DNA of 64,000 nucleotides from Saccharopolyspora ipomoeae (GTDB lineage Bacteria; Actinomycetota; Actinomycetes; Mycobacteriales; Pseudonocardiaceae): positions 1 through 64,000 of the forward strand of contig NZ_JASAOF010000004.1 in the NCBI RefSeq assembly GCF_029952525.1. Reading direction: 5' to 3'. The notes beneath the pieces are model-generated. The model was given only the letters and a program-made list of their open reading frames with translations, searched no databases and had not been told where the DNA came from. Below are positions 7,649 through 17,142 of this stretch, in pieces. The translations under genes were made by a program, and so were the position numbers. Positions within the stretch are counted from its first letter, which is position 1. The number at the start of each line of letters is the position of its first letter.

Positions 7649-8413
7649 TCAGTTCCAGCTCGGGTAGTTCCCGGCCACGGCCAGGGACCGCGAGATCCGC
7701 TCGGCCGCCGCGCGCAGCGGGCGGACGTAGTCGCGGGTGGTGGCGAGCCTGCGCGCCGGGAACGAGATGGCCAGGGTGACCGGCAGGTCCGCGACCCGGA
7801 TCGGCGCCGCCAGGCACGCCGTGCCCAGCGAGTACTCCTCGGTGTCGGTGACCAGCGCCGACCTCGGGCCCTCCACCAGGTCGCGCAGTCCGGTGATGGT
7901 GCGCGGGGTGAGGCCCTCCGGCGGGTGGCGGCGGAAGTGGTCGGTGCGCTCGTCCTTGCTCAGCCCGGACAGCAGGCACTTGCCGACAGCGGTGGCGTGC
8001 GCGGCCTGGCGGAAGTCGACCCAGGCGTCCACGCGGGGTGTCCGGGGGCTGTCGACGATCTCGTCGACCAGGACCTCCCCGTCGTCGTAGCGGGCCAGGT
8101 ACGTGGCCGCGCTGAGGTCCTCCCGCAGCTCGATCATCGTGCTGCGGATCGTGCTGCGCAGCTGCTGCGCCTGAGCCGCGTCGTGCAGACCGGCGACCTG
8201 CTCGCCGACGATGAACGCGCCGTCGTCCAATTTGGCGAGGTAGCCCTCGTGAACGAGGGTGCGGAGCAGGTGATACGTCGTGGGCAGGGCTAAACCCGTG
8301 TTGCGGGCCAGGCATTTCGCCGTGATGCCGCTCGGGTGCTGCCCGACCACCTCCAGCAGCCGAAGAGCCCGCTGGACCGATGCGATCAACGTGGGTTCGC
8401 TGCCTCTGTTCAC
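7649..8413 (-). CDS. IclR-family transcriptional regulator
   Basis: 254 residues from a GTG at 8413 with an excellent GGAGG five bases before it; a longer frame reaching 8488 lacks such a site. The N-terminal winged helix is seen in SVQRALRLLEVVGQHPSGITAKCLARNTGLALPTTYHLLRTL. The C-terminal ligand-binding domain is seen in VDFRQAAHATAVGKCLLSGL and SLGTACLAAPI. It lies 103 bases downstream of the adenosine deaminase gene on the same strand, so control of purine nucleoside breakdown is plausible but unproven. The effector is unknown. Confidence 0.9.
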   Translation of the reverse strand: MNRGSEPTLIASVQRALRLLEVVGQHPSGITAKCLARNTGLALPTTYHLLRTLVHEGYLAKLDDGAFIVGEQVAGLHDAAQAQQLRSTIRSTMIELREDLSAATYLARYDDGEVLVDEIVDSPRTPRVDAWVDFRQAAHATAVGKCLLSGLSKDERTDHFRRHPPEGLTPRTITGLRDLVEGPRSALVTDTEEYSLGTACLAAPIRVADLPVTLAISFPARRLATTRDYVRPLRAAAERISRSLAVAGNYPSWN

Positions 8414-8516
8414 CTGCGCCTCCAGGACCGTGCAGCGGCTCGTACCTGCGGGACTCCGGCAGCACCCCGTCGCGCCGCCGGAGACCACGCAGCCTACTTG
8501 CCGCGCACCGCCCGAG

Positions 8517-9605
8517 TCATACCAGCATGTCCGAATATCCCGGCTTGATCTGCTCGTTGATGATGGCCAGCCGTTCGTCGAAACCGATGAACGACGACTT
8601 CATCGCGTTCACCGTGAACCACTGGAACTCCTCCCAGCCGTACCCGAATGTCTCATGCAGCGCGGCGAATTCGCTGGACATCGAGCAATGACTCATCAAC
8701 CGGTTGTCGGTGTTGACCGTGACCCGGAAGCGCAGCCGGGCGAGCAGCCCGATCGGATGATCGGCGAGCGCGGAGACCGCCCCGGTCTGCAGGTTCGACG
8801 ACGGGCACATCTCCAGCGGGATGCGGCGGTCCCGCACGTAGGACGCGAGCCTGCCCAGGTGCACCGTGCCGTCGTCGTCGACCTTGATGTCGTCGACGAT
8901 CCGCACGCCGTGCCCGAGCCGCTCGGCGCCGCAGTGCTGGATCGCCTCCCAGATCGAGGGCAATCCGAACGCCTCACCTGCGTGAATGGTGAAATGCGCG
9001 TTCTGCTGGCGCAGGTATTCGAAGGCGTCGAGATTGCGGGTGGGCGGAAATCCCGCCTCGGGCCCCGCGATGTCGAAGCCGACGACCTGCGCGTCCCGAT
9101 AGCGAACGGCGAGATTGGCGATTTCGGTGGATCGCGCGTTCTGCCGCATCGCGCACAGCAGCGTGCCGATTCGGATTCGCTTGCCCGCGGCCGCCGCGCG
9201 GCGCTCTCCCTCGCGGAATCCGTCCTGCACGGCCTGCACGATCTCGTCCAGGGTCAGGCCCTGCTCCTGGAACAGCTCCGGCGCGTAGCGGACCTCCGCG
9301 TAGACGACGCCGTCGTCGGCCAGGTCCTCGGCGGCCTCGGCCGCGACGCGGGACAGCGCGTCCGCCGTCTGCATGACCCCGACGGTGTGCGCGAAGGTCT
9401 CCAGGTAGCGCTCCAGCGAGCCCGAGTCGGCCGCGGTCACGAACCAACGCGCGAGGTCATCGGCGTTGTCGTGGGGCAGACCGGGATAACCGCCCTCGCG
9501 GGCGAGGTCGAGGACGGTCTGCGGACGCAGCCCGCCGTCGAGGTGGTCGTGCAGCAGCACCTTCGGCGCCTGCCGGATGTTTTCCAGGTTCACCGGTGTC
9601 GACAT
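8517..9605 (-). CDS. add: Adenosine deaminase
   Basis: Zinc hydrolase converting adenosine and deoxyadenosine to inosine forms. The 362 residues show zinc ligands in [11 protein letters not shown] (His19, His21), catalytic [20 protein letters not shown] and VTVNTDN. The last motif has Asn where many enzymes have a second Asp (NTDD); I recall this from other actinobacterial homologues. ATG at 9605 lies six bases after TAACGT on the minus strand, so the transcript is probably leaderless. Works with deoA, cdd and the nucleoside importer nearby. Confidence 0.93.
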   Translation of the reverse strand: MSTPVNLENIRQAPKVLLHDHLDGGLRPQTVLDLAREGGYPGLPHDNADDLARWFVTAADSGSLERYLETFAHTVGVMQTADALSRVAAEAAEDLADDGVVYAEVRYAPELFQEQGLTLDEIVQAVQDGFREGERRAAAAGKRIRIGTLLCAMRQNARSTEIANLAVRYRDAQVVGFDIAGPEAGFPPTRNLDAFEYLRQQNAHFTIHAGEAFGLPSIWEAIQHCGAERLGHGVRIVDDIKVDDDGTVHLGRLASYVRDRRIPLEMCPSSNLQTGAVSALADHPIGLLARLRFRVTVNTDNRLMSHCSMSSEFAALHETFGYGWEEFQWFTVNAMKSSFIGFDERLAIINEQIKPGYSDMLV

Positions 9606-9950
9606 GCGCCTACGTTACCCGCCTGCCCTCGGCGCCTCACAGAGCGCCACCGCACGATCACCCTGGGGCTTCACAGCTGTTCAGCGGCGCTCCACCGCTG
9701 CGCCGATCGGGGTTCACTACCAATTGGCCCAACATGACCCGCGAAAAAACTCACCCGTATGGAGGCAATCACGATTCTTGCTGCATCCGGTTCAGGATCG
9801 CTGATCCCATCAGACCAACGAAACAGAGCTGATCGGACCCAATTGGCGGATCAATGTCGCCGAATGTAACGGGGGGCGGCTATGGGCGCGAGAAAGGAGT
9901 GGCTAGGCTTCTCTAGTCCTCACCCCCCTCGACGAAGGACGCCCCTAGCC
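9606..9950. other. Divergent intergenic region, add to coiled-coil gene
   Basis: 345 bases without a supported gene. It holds the leaderless-type add promoter (TAACGT on the minus strand just upstream of the ATG) and a TAGGCT -10-like element at about 9903-9908 for the rightward gene. Two CCAATTGG palindromes lie at 9720-9727 and 9839-9846, 112 bases apart. A 36-codon open frame starting near 9760 has no ribosome-binding site and is not called. Confidence 0.4.
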
Positions 9951-11189
9951 GTGACCGAGAACATGTCGTTCGACCGCATGCGCAACATGCTCACGCGTGC
10001 GGCTGAGATCCGCGAAAGCGAACAGCAGCAGATTTTCGACGCACTCGACGAAATCCACGCCCGGCTCTCCCCGCTGGAGTCCCTGGGCTCCGTGCGCAAG
10101 CGCCTGTCCGAGCTGCCCGACCGCACCGAGGTCAGCGTCCTCGCCGAACGACTCGATGAGGCCCTGGCCAAGCTCGAGGCGCACGACGGCGCGCTGCTCG
10201 ACCTCAAGGGCGCCGTCGAGGCCGTGGTCGACAAGCTCGCCAAGCCCTTCGCCCAGCTCGACGGCCGCCTCGACGGCGTCGCCGGTCGGATGGACGGCGT
10301 GTCCGGCCGCATGGACGGCCTGGAGGACAAGCTCGGCCACATCCACAACCGGATGGACGAGCTCGGCGCGCACCTGGACAAGCAGGACGCGCGCCTGGAA
10401 GCCCTTCCGGCGTCGGTCAACGACCCGGTGCGCGACCGCATCGACTCGCTGGAGACCAGCCTGCGCGGCCGGTTCGCCGAGATCGACGAGGGCGTGCACG
10501 AGCACCTCGACGGCACCCGCGAGGCCCTGCAGCGCGCGGTCACCGACTCCGCGGGCACCACCCAGAAGGACCTGAGCGAGGCTCAGAAGGAGCTGGCCGC
10601 GTCGCAGAAGGAGCTGGCCGACGCCGTCGCCGGCACCCGCGACCAGCTGGACGGCAAGCTCGACCACCTCGCCGAGCGCCCGGCCGTGGACCCGACCGAC
10701 AAGCTCAACGACCTGGCGCAGCGCCTCGAAGCGCTGACCGACCGGCTGGACCAGGTCTCCGGTCGCCTGTCGCAGGTCGAAGAGGGCGTCAACACCCGCA
10801 TCGACACCGTCGAGCAGGGCGTCAACTCCCGGTTGGACACCGTCGAGGAGGGCGTCAAGACCGGCCTGGGCGAGCTGGGCGGCACGCTGTCGCAGAACCT
10901 GTCGCAGCTGTCCGGCACGCTGTCCCAGCGCCCCGACGCCGACAAGCTCAACGCGCTGGTCCGCGAGGCCAACGAGGAGAGCGAGCAGCGGCACGCCGGT
11001 CAGCTGGACGAGGCGATGGCGACCTTCGCCGAGCTCATCCTCGGTGGCAGCGCCCAGTCCACCCCGCCGCCGCCCACCACGCTGCCCCGGCAGCAGCGCC
11101 GCGGTCGCTCGAAGAGCGCCAAGCGCGAGAGCAGCGAGAACAAGGCCATCGAGAGCGGCGACGAGGACTTCACCGCCGAGAGCGCCTGA
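9951..11189 (+). CDS. Long coiled-coil protein
   Basis: 412 residues from GTG 9951 (VTENMSFDRMRN). After a short head, about residues 20-345 are almost continuous heptad sequence with near-repeats such as GRLDGVAGRMDGVSGRMDGL and NTRIDTVEQGVNSRLDTVEE. The tail is low-complexity, basic (RRGRSKSAKRES) and then acidic. There is no signal peptide or membrane segment. Function unknown; I recall similar proteins in Pseudonocardiaceae named 'PA containing protein', without experimental basis. Start is uncertain: GTG 9951, ATG 9963 or ATG 9882. The stop abuts the stop of deoA on the other strand. Confidence 0.75.
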   Translation: MTENMSFDRMRNMLTRAAEIRESEQQQIFDALDEIHARLSPLESLGSVRKRLSELPDRTEVSVLAERLDEALAKLEAHDGALLDLKGAVEAVVDKLAKPFAQLDGRLDGVAGRMDGVSGRMDGLEDKLGHIHNRMDELGAHLDKQDARLEALPASVNDPVRDRIDSLETSLRGRFAEIDEGVHEHLDGTREALQRAVTDSAGTTQKDLSEAQKELAASQKELADAVAGTRDQLDGKLDHLAERPAVDPTDKLNDLAQRLEALTDRLDQVSGRLSQVEEGVNTRIDTVEQGVNSRLDTVEEGVKTGLGELGGTLSQNLSQLSGTLSQRPDADKLNALVREANEESEQRHAGQLDEAMATFAELILGGSAQSTPPPPTTLPRQQRRGRSKSAKRESSENKAIESGDEDFTAESA

Positions 11190-12473
11190 TCATCGGTCCG
11201 AGGTGACCTTGTCGAGGATCAGCGGTGTCGACTTCACGTCGGCACCGCTGATTTCGTACGCGGCGGCGAGTGCTTCCCGGACCGGTTCGAGGGTCTCGGG
11301 CCGGTCGGTGTGCAGTTCCAGCAGCGGCCGGCCCTCGGTGACCTGCTCGCCTGGTTTGGCCAGGCATCGCACGCCGGCACCGTGGTCGACGGTGTCCTCC
11401 TTGCGTGCCCGGCCCGCGCCGAGGCGCCACGCGGCGAGGCCGACGGCGTAGGCGTCGAGGCGGGTGAGCGTGCCGGTGGCCGGTGCGGTGACGGTCTCGA
11501 CGTACCGGGCGCGCGGGAGCGCGGCGTCGGGGTCGCCGCCCTGGGCGGCGATCATCCGGCGCCACACGTCGTGCGCGCGGCCGTCGGCCAGCGCCTCCGC
11601 CGGGTCCACTTCGGACACCCCGGCGCGCCGCAGCATCTCGCGGGCGAGTTCGACCGTCAGCTCCACGACATCGGGTGGCCCGCCGCCTCGCAGCACGTCG
11701 ACGCTCTCGGCGACCTCCAGCGCGTTGCCGACCGCCCGGCCCAGCGGAACCGACATGTCGGTGATCAGCGCGCTGACCCGAAGCCCGTGCGCCGCACCGA
11801 TGTCGACCAGCGCGGTGGCGAGTTCCCCGGCCTGATCGGGGGTTTTCATGAACGCGCCGGACCCGCACTTGACGTCGAGCACCAGCGACTCGACGCCTTC
11901 GGCGATCTTCTTGCTCATGATCGAGCTGGCGATCAGCGGCACCGACTCGACGGTCCCGGTGACGTCGCGCAACGCGTAGAGCTTGCGGTCCGCGGGGGCC
12001 AATCCCTCGGTCGCCGCGCAGATCACCCCGCCGACCTCGCGCAACCGGTCGCGGATCTCGTCGGCTCTCAGGCTCGCCCGCCACCCGGGGATCGATTCGA
12101 GCTTGTCCAGCGTGCCGCCGGTGTGCCCCAACCCGCGGCCGGACAACTGCGGAACGGCGGCCCCGCACGCGGCCACCAGCGGGGTCAGCGGCAAGGTGAT
12201 CTTGTCCCCCACGCCCCCGGTGGAGTGCTTGTCCACGGTGGGCCGTCCCAGACCGCTGAGCACCAGCGTCTCGCCGGAGGCGATCATCGCGGCCGTCCAG
12301 CGGGCGGTCTCCGGTGGCGTCATCCCCCGCAGCAGCACGGCCATCGCCAGCGCCGACATCTGCTCATCGGCCACCTCACCCCTGGTGTAGGCATCGATGA
12401 CCCAGTCGATCTGCTCATCGCTGAGCCGACCCCCATCACGCTTCACCCGAATCACGTCCACCGCGGAATGCAC
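11190..12473 (-). CDS. deoA: Thymidine phosphorylase
   Basis: Phosphorolysis of thymidine or deoxyuridine to base plus deoxyribose 1-phosphate, feeding DeoC after isomerisation. The 427 residues carry the family signature VDKHSTGGVGDK (81-91), SGRGLGHTGGTLDKLE, SSIMSKK and LVLDVKCGSGAFM, and the C-terminal domain ends at SGADVKSTPLIL. GTG at 12473 follows GGAGG by seven bases. It is downstream of cdd on the same strand, separated by 212 bases containing a strong hairpin, so it may have its own promoter. Confidence 0.95.
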   Translation of the reverse strand: MHSAVDVIRVKRDGGRLSDEQIDWVIDAYTRGEVADEQMSALAMAVLLRGMTPPETARWTAAMIASGETLVLSGLGRPTVDKHSTGGVGDKITLPLTPLVAACGAAVPQLSGRGLGHTGGTLDKLESIPGWRASLRADEIRDRLREVGGVICAATEGLAPADRKLYALRDVTGTVESVPLIASSIMSKKIAEGVESLVLDVKCGSGAFMKTPDQAGELATALVDIGAAHGLRVSALITDMSVPLGRAVGNALEVAESVDVLRGGGPPDVVELTVELAREMLRRAGVSEVDPAEALADGRAHDVWRRMIAAQGGDPDAALPRARYVETVTAPATGTLTRLDAYAVGLAAWRLGAGRARKEDTVDHGAGVRCLAKPGEQVTEGRPLLELHTDRPETLEPVREALAAAYEISGADVKSTPLILDKVTSDR

Positions 12474-12618
12474 GACGACACCTCCAGCACTCGGCCGCTC
12501 ACTTCGCCCTCACCAGTACAGAGGCGCACACCGCCGCTGAAAATGCACGGTCGGCCGAATACACCTCGATCGTGTGGTCTTTCCTCGGCACCGCACCGGT
12601 TCCCGCCGAGGTCGACGC

Positions 12619-12658
12619 GATTTCAATGGAACTCGGGTCCCTGATTTCCATTGAAATC
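12619..12658. terminator. Hairpin between cdd and deoA
   Basis: GATTTCAATGGAA (12619-12631) and TTCCATTGAAATC (12646-12658) form a perfect 13-bp stem around a 14-base loop. It lies 28 bases beyond the cdd stop on the minus strand. The arms are AT-rich against a GC-rich background. No U-tract follows, so it may be a processing or attenuation hairpin, or an operator for deoA, rather than a classical terminator. Confidence 0.5.
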
Positions 12659-12685
12659 GGAGGCCCCGGCGGTACCCGGCCGGTG

Positions 12686-13060
12686 TCAGAGTTCGAAGGC
12701 GTCGGGGAGGACCCGGTGCATCGGGAGGACGCCCTCGGGGGTGTCGACGAGGCAGTCGGGGCCGCCGAGCTCGTGGAGGATCTGGCGGCAGCGGCCGCAG
12801 GGCATGAGGAGGTCGCCGGTGCCGCTGCGGCAGGCGACCGCGACGAAGCGGCCGCCGCCGGTGAGGTGGAGCTGGCCGGCCAGCGTGCACTCCGCGCACA
12901 GCGTGACGCCGTAGGAGCCGTTCTCGACGTTGCAGCCGGTCACGACGCGGCCGTCGTCGCAGAGCGCGGCGGCACCGACCTGCAGCCCGGAGTACGGGCA
13001 GTAGGCCAGGGACGCGGCCTCGATCGCCTTGGCGCGCAACGATTCCCAGTCGACGTCCAC
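12686..13060 (-). CDS. cdd: Cytidine deaminase
   Basis: Deaminates cytidine and deoxycytidine to the uridine forms. The 124-residue tetramer-type enzyme has the zinc site CAE (Cys55, Glu57) in NGSYGVTLCAEC and PCGRCRQ (Cys88, Cys91), plus CPYSGLQVGAA. GTG start at 13060 abuts the stop of the upstream permease gene, with GGAGGGG inside that gene as ribosome-binding site. It is the last gene of the nucleoside importer operon, linking uptake with catabolism. Confidence 0.95.
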   Translation of the reverse strand: MDVDWESLRAKAIEAASLAYCPYSGLQVGAAALCDDGRVVTGCNVENGSYGVTLCAECTLAGQLHLTGGGRFVAVACRSGTGDLLMPCGRCRQILHELGGPDCLVDTPEGVLPMHRVLPDAFEL

Positions 13061-14317
13061 CTAGTCCATCCCCCTCCGGTACTGCAGCCCGTTGGCCGCC
13101 GGTGGTCGCAGCTGCTGCGCGGCCACGCCGAGCACGACCAGCGTCACCAGGTGCGGCGTGTAGGCCGTGAGCTCCTCGGGCAGCTCGTCGGTGAACCAGT
13201 ACACCGAGTACATCGCCGCCGCGGCCACCAGCGAGATTCCCGCCGCGAGCCAGTGCCGCCGGTGGACCTGCAGCGCCGCGACCACCACCAGCAGCAGGGT
13301 GGCCCCGTAGAACAGCGCGTGCACGCTGGTCTCGCCGCTGCGCAGCTGCAGCCCGTCGGAGTAGCCGAACAGCGCGGCGCCGCCGAGCAGCCCGCCCGGC
13401 CGCCAGTTGCCGAAGATCATCGCGGCCAGGCCGATGTAGCCCCGGTTGTTGGTCTGGCCTTCGAGGTACCCGGCCTGACCGGGGTTGAGGATCAGCGCGG
13501 CGCCGCCGATCCCGGCCAGCGCACCGGAGATGATCACGGCGAGGTACTTGTACCGGTAGACGTTCACCCCCAGCGACGCGGCGGCGACCGGGTTCTCGCC
13601 GCAGGACCTCAGCCGCAGCCCGAACGGCGAGCGCCACAGCACCAGGTAGCTCGCCGGGACCAGCAGGTAGGCCAGCATCGTCAGCGGTGAGACCCCGGAG
13701 ACCAGCCCGCCGAGGACGCCCGCGACGTCGGAGATCCCGACCCGCTGCAGGTCCTCCAGCTGCTGGAGCCAGCCCGCGACCGGCTGCATCGAGTAGGTGT
13801 CGAACTTCGGCACCGGCGGCGACTGCCGGGGGTTCTGCGAGATCGGCTCGAAGATCAGCGTCGACAGGTACTTCGCGGCCCCGGCGCCGAGCAGGTTGAT
13901 CGCCACACCGGAGACGATGTGGTTGACGCCGAAGGACACCGTGGCGATCGCGTGCAGCAGCCCGCCGAGTGCCCCGAACGCGGCGGCCGCGATCAGCCCG
14001 GCCAGCGGTCCCCACTGATACCCGGCCCAGGCACCGCCCCAGGTACCCATGATCATCATGCCTTCGAGGCCGATGTTGATCACGCCCGCGCGTTCGGCCC
14101 AGAGCCCGCCCAGCGCGGCCAGCAGGATCGGGATGCCCAACCGAACGGCGGCCTGCACGGTGCCCGACCCGGTCAGCTGCGGCACGCCCGTCTGGTACGA
14201 GGTGATCGCCAGCGCGACGAACCCGACCACGACCCACAGCAGCACCCGCGCCCAGCCGGGCAGCTTCTTCCCGCCCCGCCCTGCGGAAGGGATCCTTCCC
14301 GCCAACACCGAGGTCAC
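13061..14317 (-). CDS. Nucleoside ABC importer, permease 2
   Basis: 418 residues and about ten hydrophobic segments of the BPD_transp_2 type. Characteristic features are the GGLWAERAGVINIGLEGMMIMG loop and the SCGENPVAAASLGVNVYRYKY region. The family pairs with BMP lipoproteins and double ATPases to import nucleosides (NupQ/YufQ type). GTG at 14317 overlaps the stop of permease 1 (GTGA). It is followed without a gap by cdd. Substrate assignment rests on context and family. Confidence 0.9.
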   Translation of the reverse strand: MTSVLAGRIPSAGRGGKKLPGWARVLLWVVVGFVALAITSYQTGVPQLTGSGTVQAAVRLGIPILLAALGGLWAERAGVINIGLEGMMIMGTWGGAWAGYQWGPLAGLIAAAAFGALGGLLHAIATVSFGVNHIVSGVAINLLGAGAAKYLSTLIFEPISQNPRQSPPVPKFDTYSMQPVAGWLQQLEDLQRVGISDVAGVLGGLVSGVSPLTMLAYLLVPASYLVLWRSPFGLRLRSCGENPVAAASLGVNVYRYKYLAVIISGALAGIGGAALILNPGQAGYLEGQTNNRGYIGLAAMIFGNWRPGGLLGGAALFGYSDGLQLRSGETSVHALFYGATLLLVVVAALQVHRRHWLAAGISLVAAAAMYSVYWFTDELPEELTAYTPHLVTLVVLGVAAQQLRPPAANGLQYRRGMD

Positions 14318-15402
14318 GCCCGCTCACCCCCGCTCGCGGCGACCGGTTCCGGGGCCCGGAGCGCGGTGCCGACGCGCCGCTGCTCGGCGGCCAGCTCGCG
14401 GCGGCGCACCAGCTCGTAGGCGACCACGACCGACAGCACGATGGTTCCCTGCAGGATGGTCACGATCTCCTTCGGAACGCCGATGTTGTCCAGCGTCAGC
14501 GAGCTCTTGTCCAGGAACGACCACAGCAGCGCGCCGAAGGCCACGCCCAGCGGGTGATTCCGCCCCAGCAGCGCGATGGCCAGGCCCGCGAAGCCGTAGC
14601 CGGTCGGGAAGTTGATGGTGAACGTGTGGTCGCGGCCGAGGATCTCCGGCAACCCGGCCAGGCCCGCGATCGCTCCCGAGAGCAGCATCGCGGTCAGGAC
14701 CATGCGCTTGGAGTTCACGCCGCCCGCGCGCGCCGCCGTGGGAGACAGGCCCGAGGCGCGCAGCTCGAAGCCGTAGCGGGTCCGGTCCACCAGCAGCGCG
14801 TACCCCACGCCGACCAGCACGGCCAGCAGCACCAGGCCGAACACGGTGCCCGCGCCGCCCAGCGGCAGCCCCGGCACCAGACCGCTCGGCGGGATGATCG
14901 CGGTGCCCTGGCTGTTGCCGCGCATCTCGCCGAAGACCCGCACCAGGAAGGCGATCAGGCCGATGGACAGGGTGTTGAGCATGATCGTGGAGATCACCTC
15001 GGACACCCCTCGGTAGACCTTGAGCAGGGCCGCGATGCCGCACCACACCGCTCCGGTGACCGCGCCGACGACCACGACCAGCGCGGCGTGCAGCCCGAAC
15101 GGCAGGCTCACCGCACCGGCCACGATCGCGGCCACGCAGGCCGCCAGCCGGCACTGGCCCTCGATGCCGATGTTGAGCAGGTTCATCTGGAACCCGATCG
15201 CCGCCGCGATGGCCACCAGGTAGTAGGCGCCCGCCGTGTTGACGATGTCCACGGCGGTCGTGCCCCGGCCGACCTGGGCGACCATCTCCAGCAACGTCGC
15301 GATCGGGTCGGCCCCGGACATCAGCAGCACCGCGCTGCACAGCACCGCGGAGAAGACGATCGCCAGGGCCGGCGGCAGCAGCCGCGCCCGCCAGGTGTTC
15401 AC
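14314..15402 (-). CDS. Nucleoside ABC importer, permease 1
   Basis: 362 residues from GTG 15402, which has AGGAGG four bases upstream. Multi-pass BPD_transp_2 permease (NupP/YufP type) with the conserved IGFQMNLLNIGIEGQ loop near residue 70 and the SGLSPTAARAGGVNSKR cytoplasmic segment that contacts the ATPase. The start region repeats 15 bases from the end of the ATPase gene, 74 bases upstream, which opens an unusual 70-base gap in an otherwise overlapping operon. Confidence 0.9.
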   Translation of the reverse strand: MNTWRARLLPPALAIVFSAVLCSAVLLMSGADPIATLLEMVAQVGRGTTAVDIVNTAGAYYLVAIAAAIGFQMNLLNIGIEGQCRLAACVAAIVAGAVSLPFGLHAALVVVVGAVTGAVWCGIAALLKVYRGVSEVISTIMLNTLSIGLIAFLVRVFGEMRGNSQGTAIIPPSGLVPGLPLGGAGTVFGLVLLAVLVGVGYALLVDRTRYGFELRASGLSPTAARAGGVNSKRMVLTAMLLSGAIAGLAGLPEILGRDHTFTINFPTGYGFAGLAIALLGRNHPLGVAFGALLWSFLDKSSLTLDNIGVPKEIVTILQGTIVLSVVVAYELVRRRELAAEQRRVGTALRAPEPVAASGGERA

Positions 15403-15487
15403 ACCGCCTCCTGTGTCCTGCGGGGGCACCCCGCACCCCGGTCGGCGCTGCGAGAGGAGAAGCGAGTGTGTCTCACACCGCCTCCTG
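15399..15487. repeat. 15-bp direct repeat at ATPase end and permease start
   Basis: TCACACCGCCTCCTG occurs at 15399-15413 and again at 15473-15487. On the coding strand both copies read CAGGAGGCGGTGTGA, containing a Shine-Dalgarno and a GTGA. The first copy holds the ATPase stop codon; the second holds the permease start codon. This suggests a former GTGA stop/start overlap duplicated and separated by a 59-base insert. Confidence 0.7.
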
Positions 15488-17005
15488 AGTACCGGTCATG
15501 GCAGCTCCCAGCTGCTCGGGCGTCACCGAGCGCGGGTCGGCCTCGGCCACGAGGCGGCCGCGGAACATGACCCGGACGGTGTCGGACAGGCCGATGAGCT
15601 CGTCGAGGTCGGCCGAGATCAGCAGCACCGCGAGGCCCTCGGCGCGGGCGCTGCGCAGGTGCTCCCAGATGCCCGCCTGCGCGCCCACGTCCACGCCCCG
15701 GGTGGGGTGCGCGGCGATGAGCAGCCTCGGGTCGCCGGACAGCTCCCGGCCGATGATGAGCTTCTGCTGGTTGCCGCCGGACAGCGCGGCGGCGTCGACG
15801 TCGATGCCGGGGGTGCGCACGTCGAACCGCTCGACGACGCGCCGGGTGTCGTCCTTGGCGCCCTGCCGGTCGATCCAGGGGCCCCGGGAGACCGGTGGCC
15901 GGGTCTGGTGGCCGAGGACGCGGTTCTGCCACAGCGATTCGTCGAGCAGCAGCCCCTGGCGGTGCCGGTCCTCGGGCACGTAGCCGATCCCGGCCTCGCG
16001 CCGGGCCAGCGTGCCGAGCCCGGTGATGTCCCGGTCTTCCAGCTCGATCCGACCGGAGGTGATCGGGCGCATGCCCATGATCGCCTCGACGAGCTCGGTC
16101 TGGCCGTTGCCCTCGACCCCGGCGATGCCCACGACCTCGCCGGAGCGCACGGTCAGGTCGATGCCGGCGAGCACCGGGCGGTCCCCTTCGAGCGCGTCGA
16201 GCCCGGTGACCGAGAGCACCGCGCGGTCGGTCACCGTGGACGGTCCGCGCTCGGGGACGGGCAGCTCGCTGCCCACCATCATCTCGGCCAGCGCGCGGCT
16301 GCTGACGTCCGAGGCGGCGACGGTGCCCACGGTGGTGCCGCGCCGCAGCACCGTGACGGTGTCGGCGATGCCGCGCACCTCGTCGAGCTTGTGCGAGATG
16401 AACAGGAACGTGAACCCCTGCTCGCGCATGGTGCGCAGGGTCGCGAACAGCTCGTCGACCTCCTGCGGCACGAGCACGGCGGTCGGCTCGTCGAGGATGA
16501 TGATCCGCGCGCCCCGGTAGAGGACCTTGAGGATCTCCACCCGCTGCCGCTCGGCCACGCCCAGGCGCTCGACCAGCTCGTCCATCCGCACCTCGAAACC
16601 CGCCTGCTCGGCGAGTTCCCGGATCCGGCGGCGCGCCTCCGCGCCGATGCCGTGGGCGCGTTCGGCGCCGAGCACGACGTTCTCCAGCACGGTCAGGTTG
16701 TCGGCGAGCATGAAGTGCTGGTGGACCATGCCGATGCCGGCCTCGATGGCCTCGGCCGGGGTGCGGAAGACGACCTCCTCGCCGCGCACCCGGACGGTTC
16801 CCGAGTCCGGCGCCTGCATCCCGTAGACGATCTTCATCAGGGTCGACTTGCCCGCGCCGTTCTCCCCGCACAGCGCGTGCACCTCGCCCGCGCGCACGCG
16901 GAGGTTGACGTCGGAGTTCGCCACGACGCCGGGGAAGGTCTTGGTGATCCCGGTCAGCTCGACGGCGGGCGGGTCACCGGGGTCGGGTTCGGCAGAGGTG
17001 TTCAT
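15473..17005 (-). CDS. Nucleoside ABC importer, double ATPase subunit
   Basis: 510 residues with two nucleotide-binding domains. Domain 1 has Walker A GENGAGKST and Walker B IIILDEPTAVL, with a degenerate signature LGVAERQRVEILK, as usual in the NupO type. Domain 2 has GVEGNGQTEL, signature LSGGNQQK and a Walker B without the catalytic Glu (LLIAAHPTRGVD), again usual for the family. It energises uptake with the two permeases downstream. ATG at 17005 lies 243 bases downstream of the BMP lipoprotein stop, beyond two large hairpins that may set the subunit ratio. Confidence 0.93.
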   Translation of the reverse strand: MNTSAEPDPGDPPAVELTGITKTFPGVVANSDVNLRVRAGEVHALCGENGAGKSTLMKIVYGMQAPDSGTVRVRGEEVVFRTPAEAIEAGIGMVHQHFMLADNLTVLENVVLGAERAHGIGAEARRRIRELAEQAGFEVRMDELVERLGVAERQRVEILKVLYRGARIIILDEPTAVLVPQEVDELFATLRTMREQGFTFLFISHKLDEVRGIADTVTVLRRGTTVGTVAASDVSSRALAEMMVGSELPVPERGPSTVTDRAVLSVTGLDALEGDRPVLAGIDLTVRSGEVVGIAGVEGNGQTELVEAIMGMRPITSGRIELEDRDITGLGTLARREAGIGYVPEDRHRQGLLLDESLWQNRVLGHQTRPPVSRGPWIDRQGAKDDTRRVVERFDVRTPGIDVDAAALSGGNQQKLIIGRELSGDPRLLIAAHPTRGVDVGAQAGIWEHLRSARAEGLAVLLISADLDELIGLSDTVRVMFRGRLVAEADPRSVTPEQLGAAMTGTQEAV

Positions 17006-17142
17006 GGCGCTCCTGGACGGGTCTCACCGGCAGCGAACCAGGGGGACGCTCAACAGTGGACGGTTTCACCGCGCGACCGGCGTTCTTGGCGTGAACACGC
17101 CAACGGCACGACGCGCTCACCGCCCCGAGGACGAAATTCCGA

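Noticed and set aside
9760..9870. 36-codon open frame in the add/coiled-coil gap
   Set aside because: No ribosome-binding site or promoter placed for it; could be chance. Left as part of the intergenic region.
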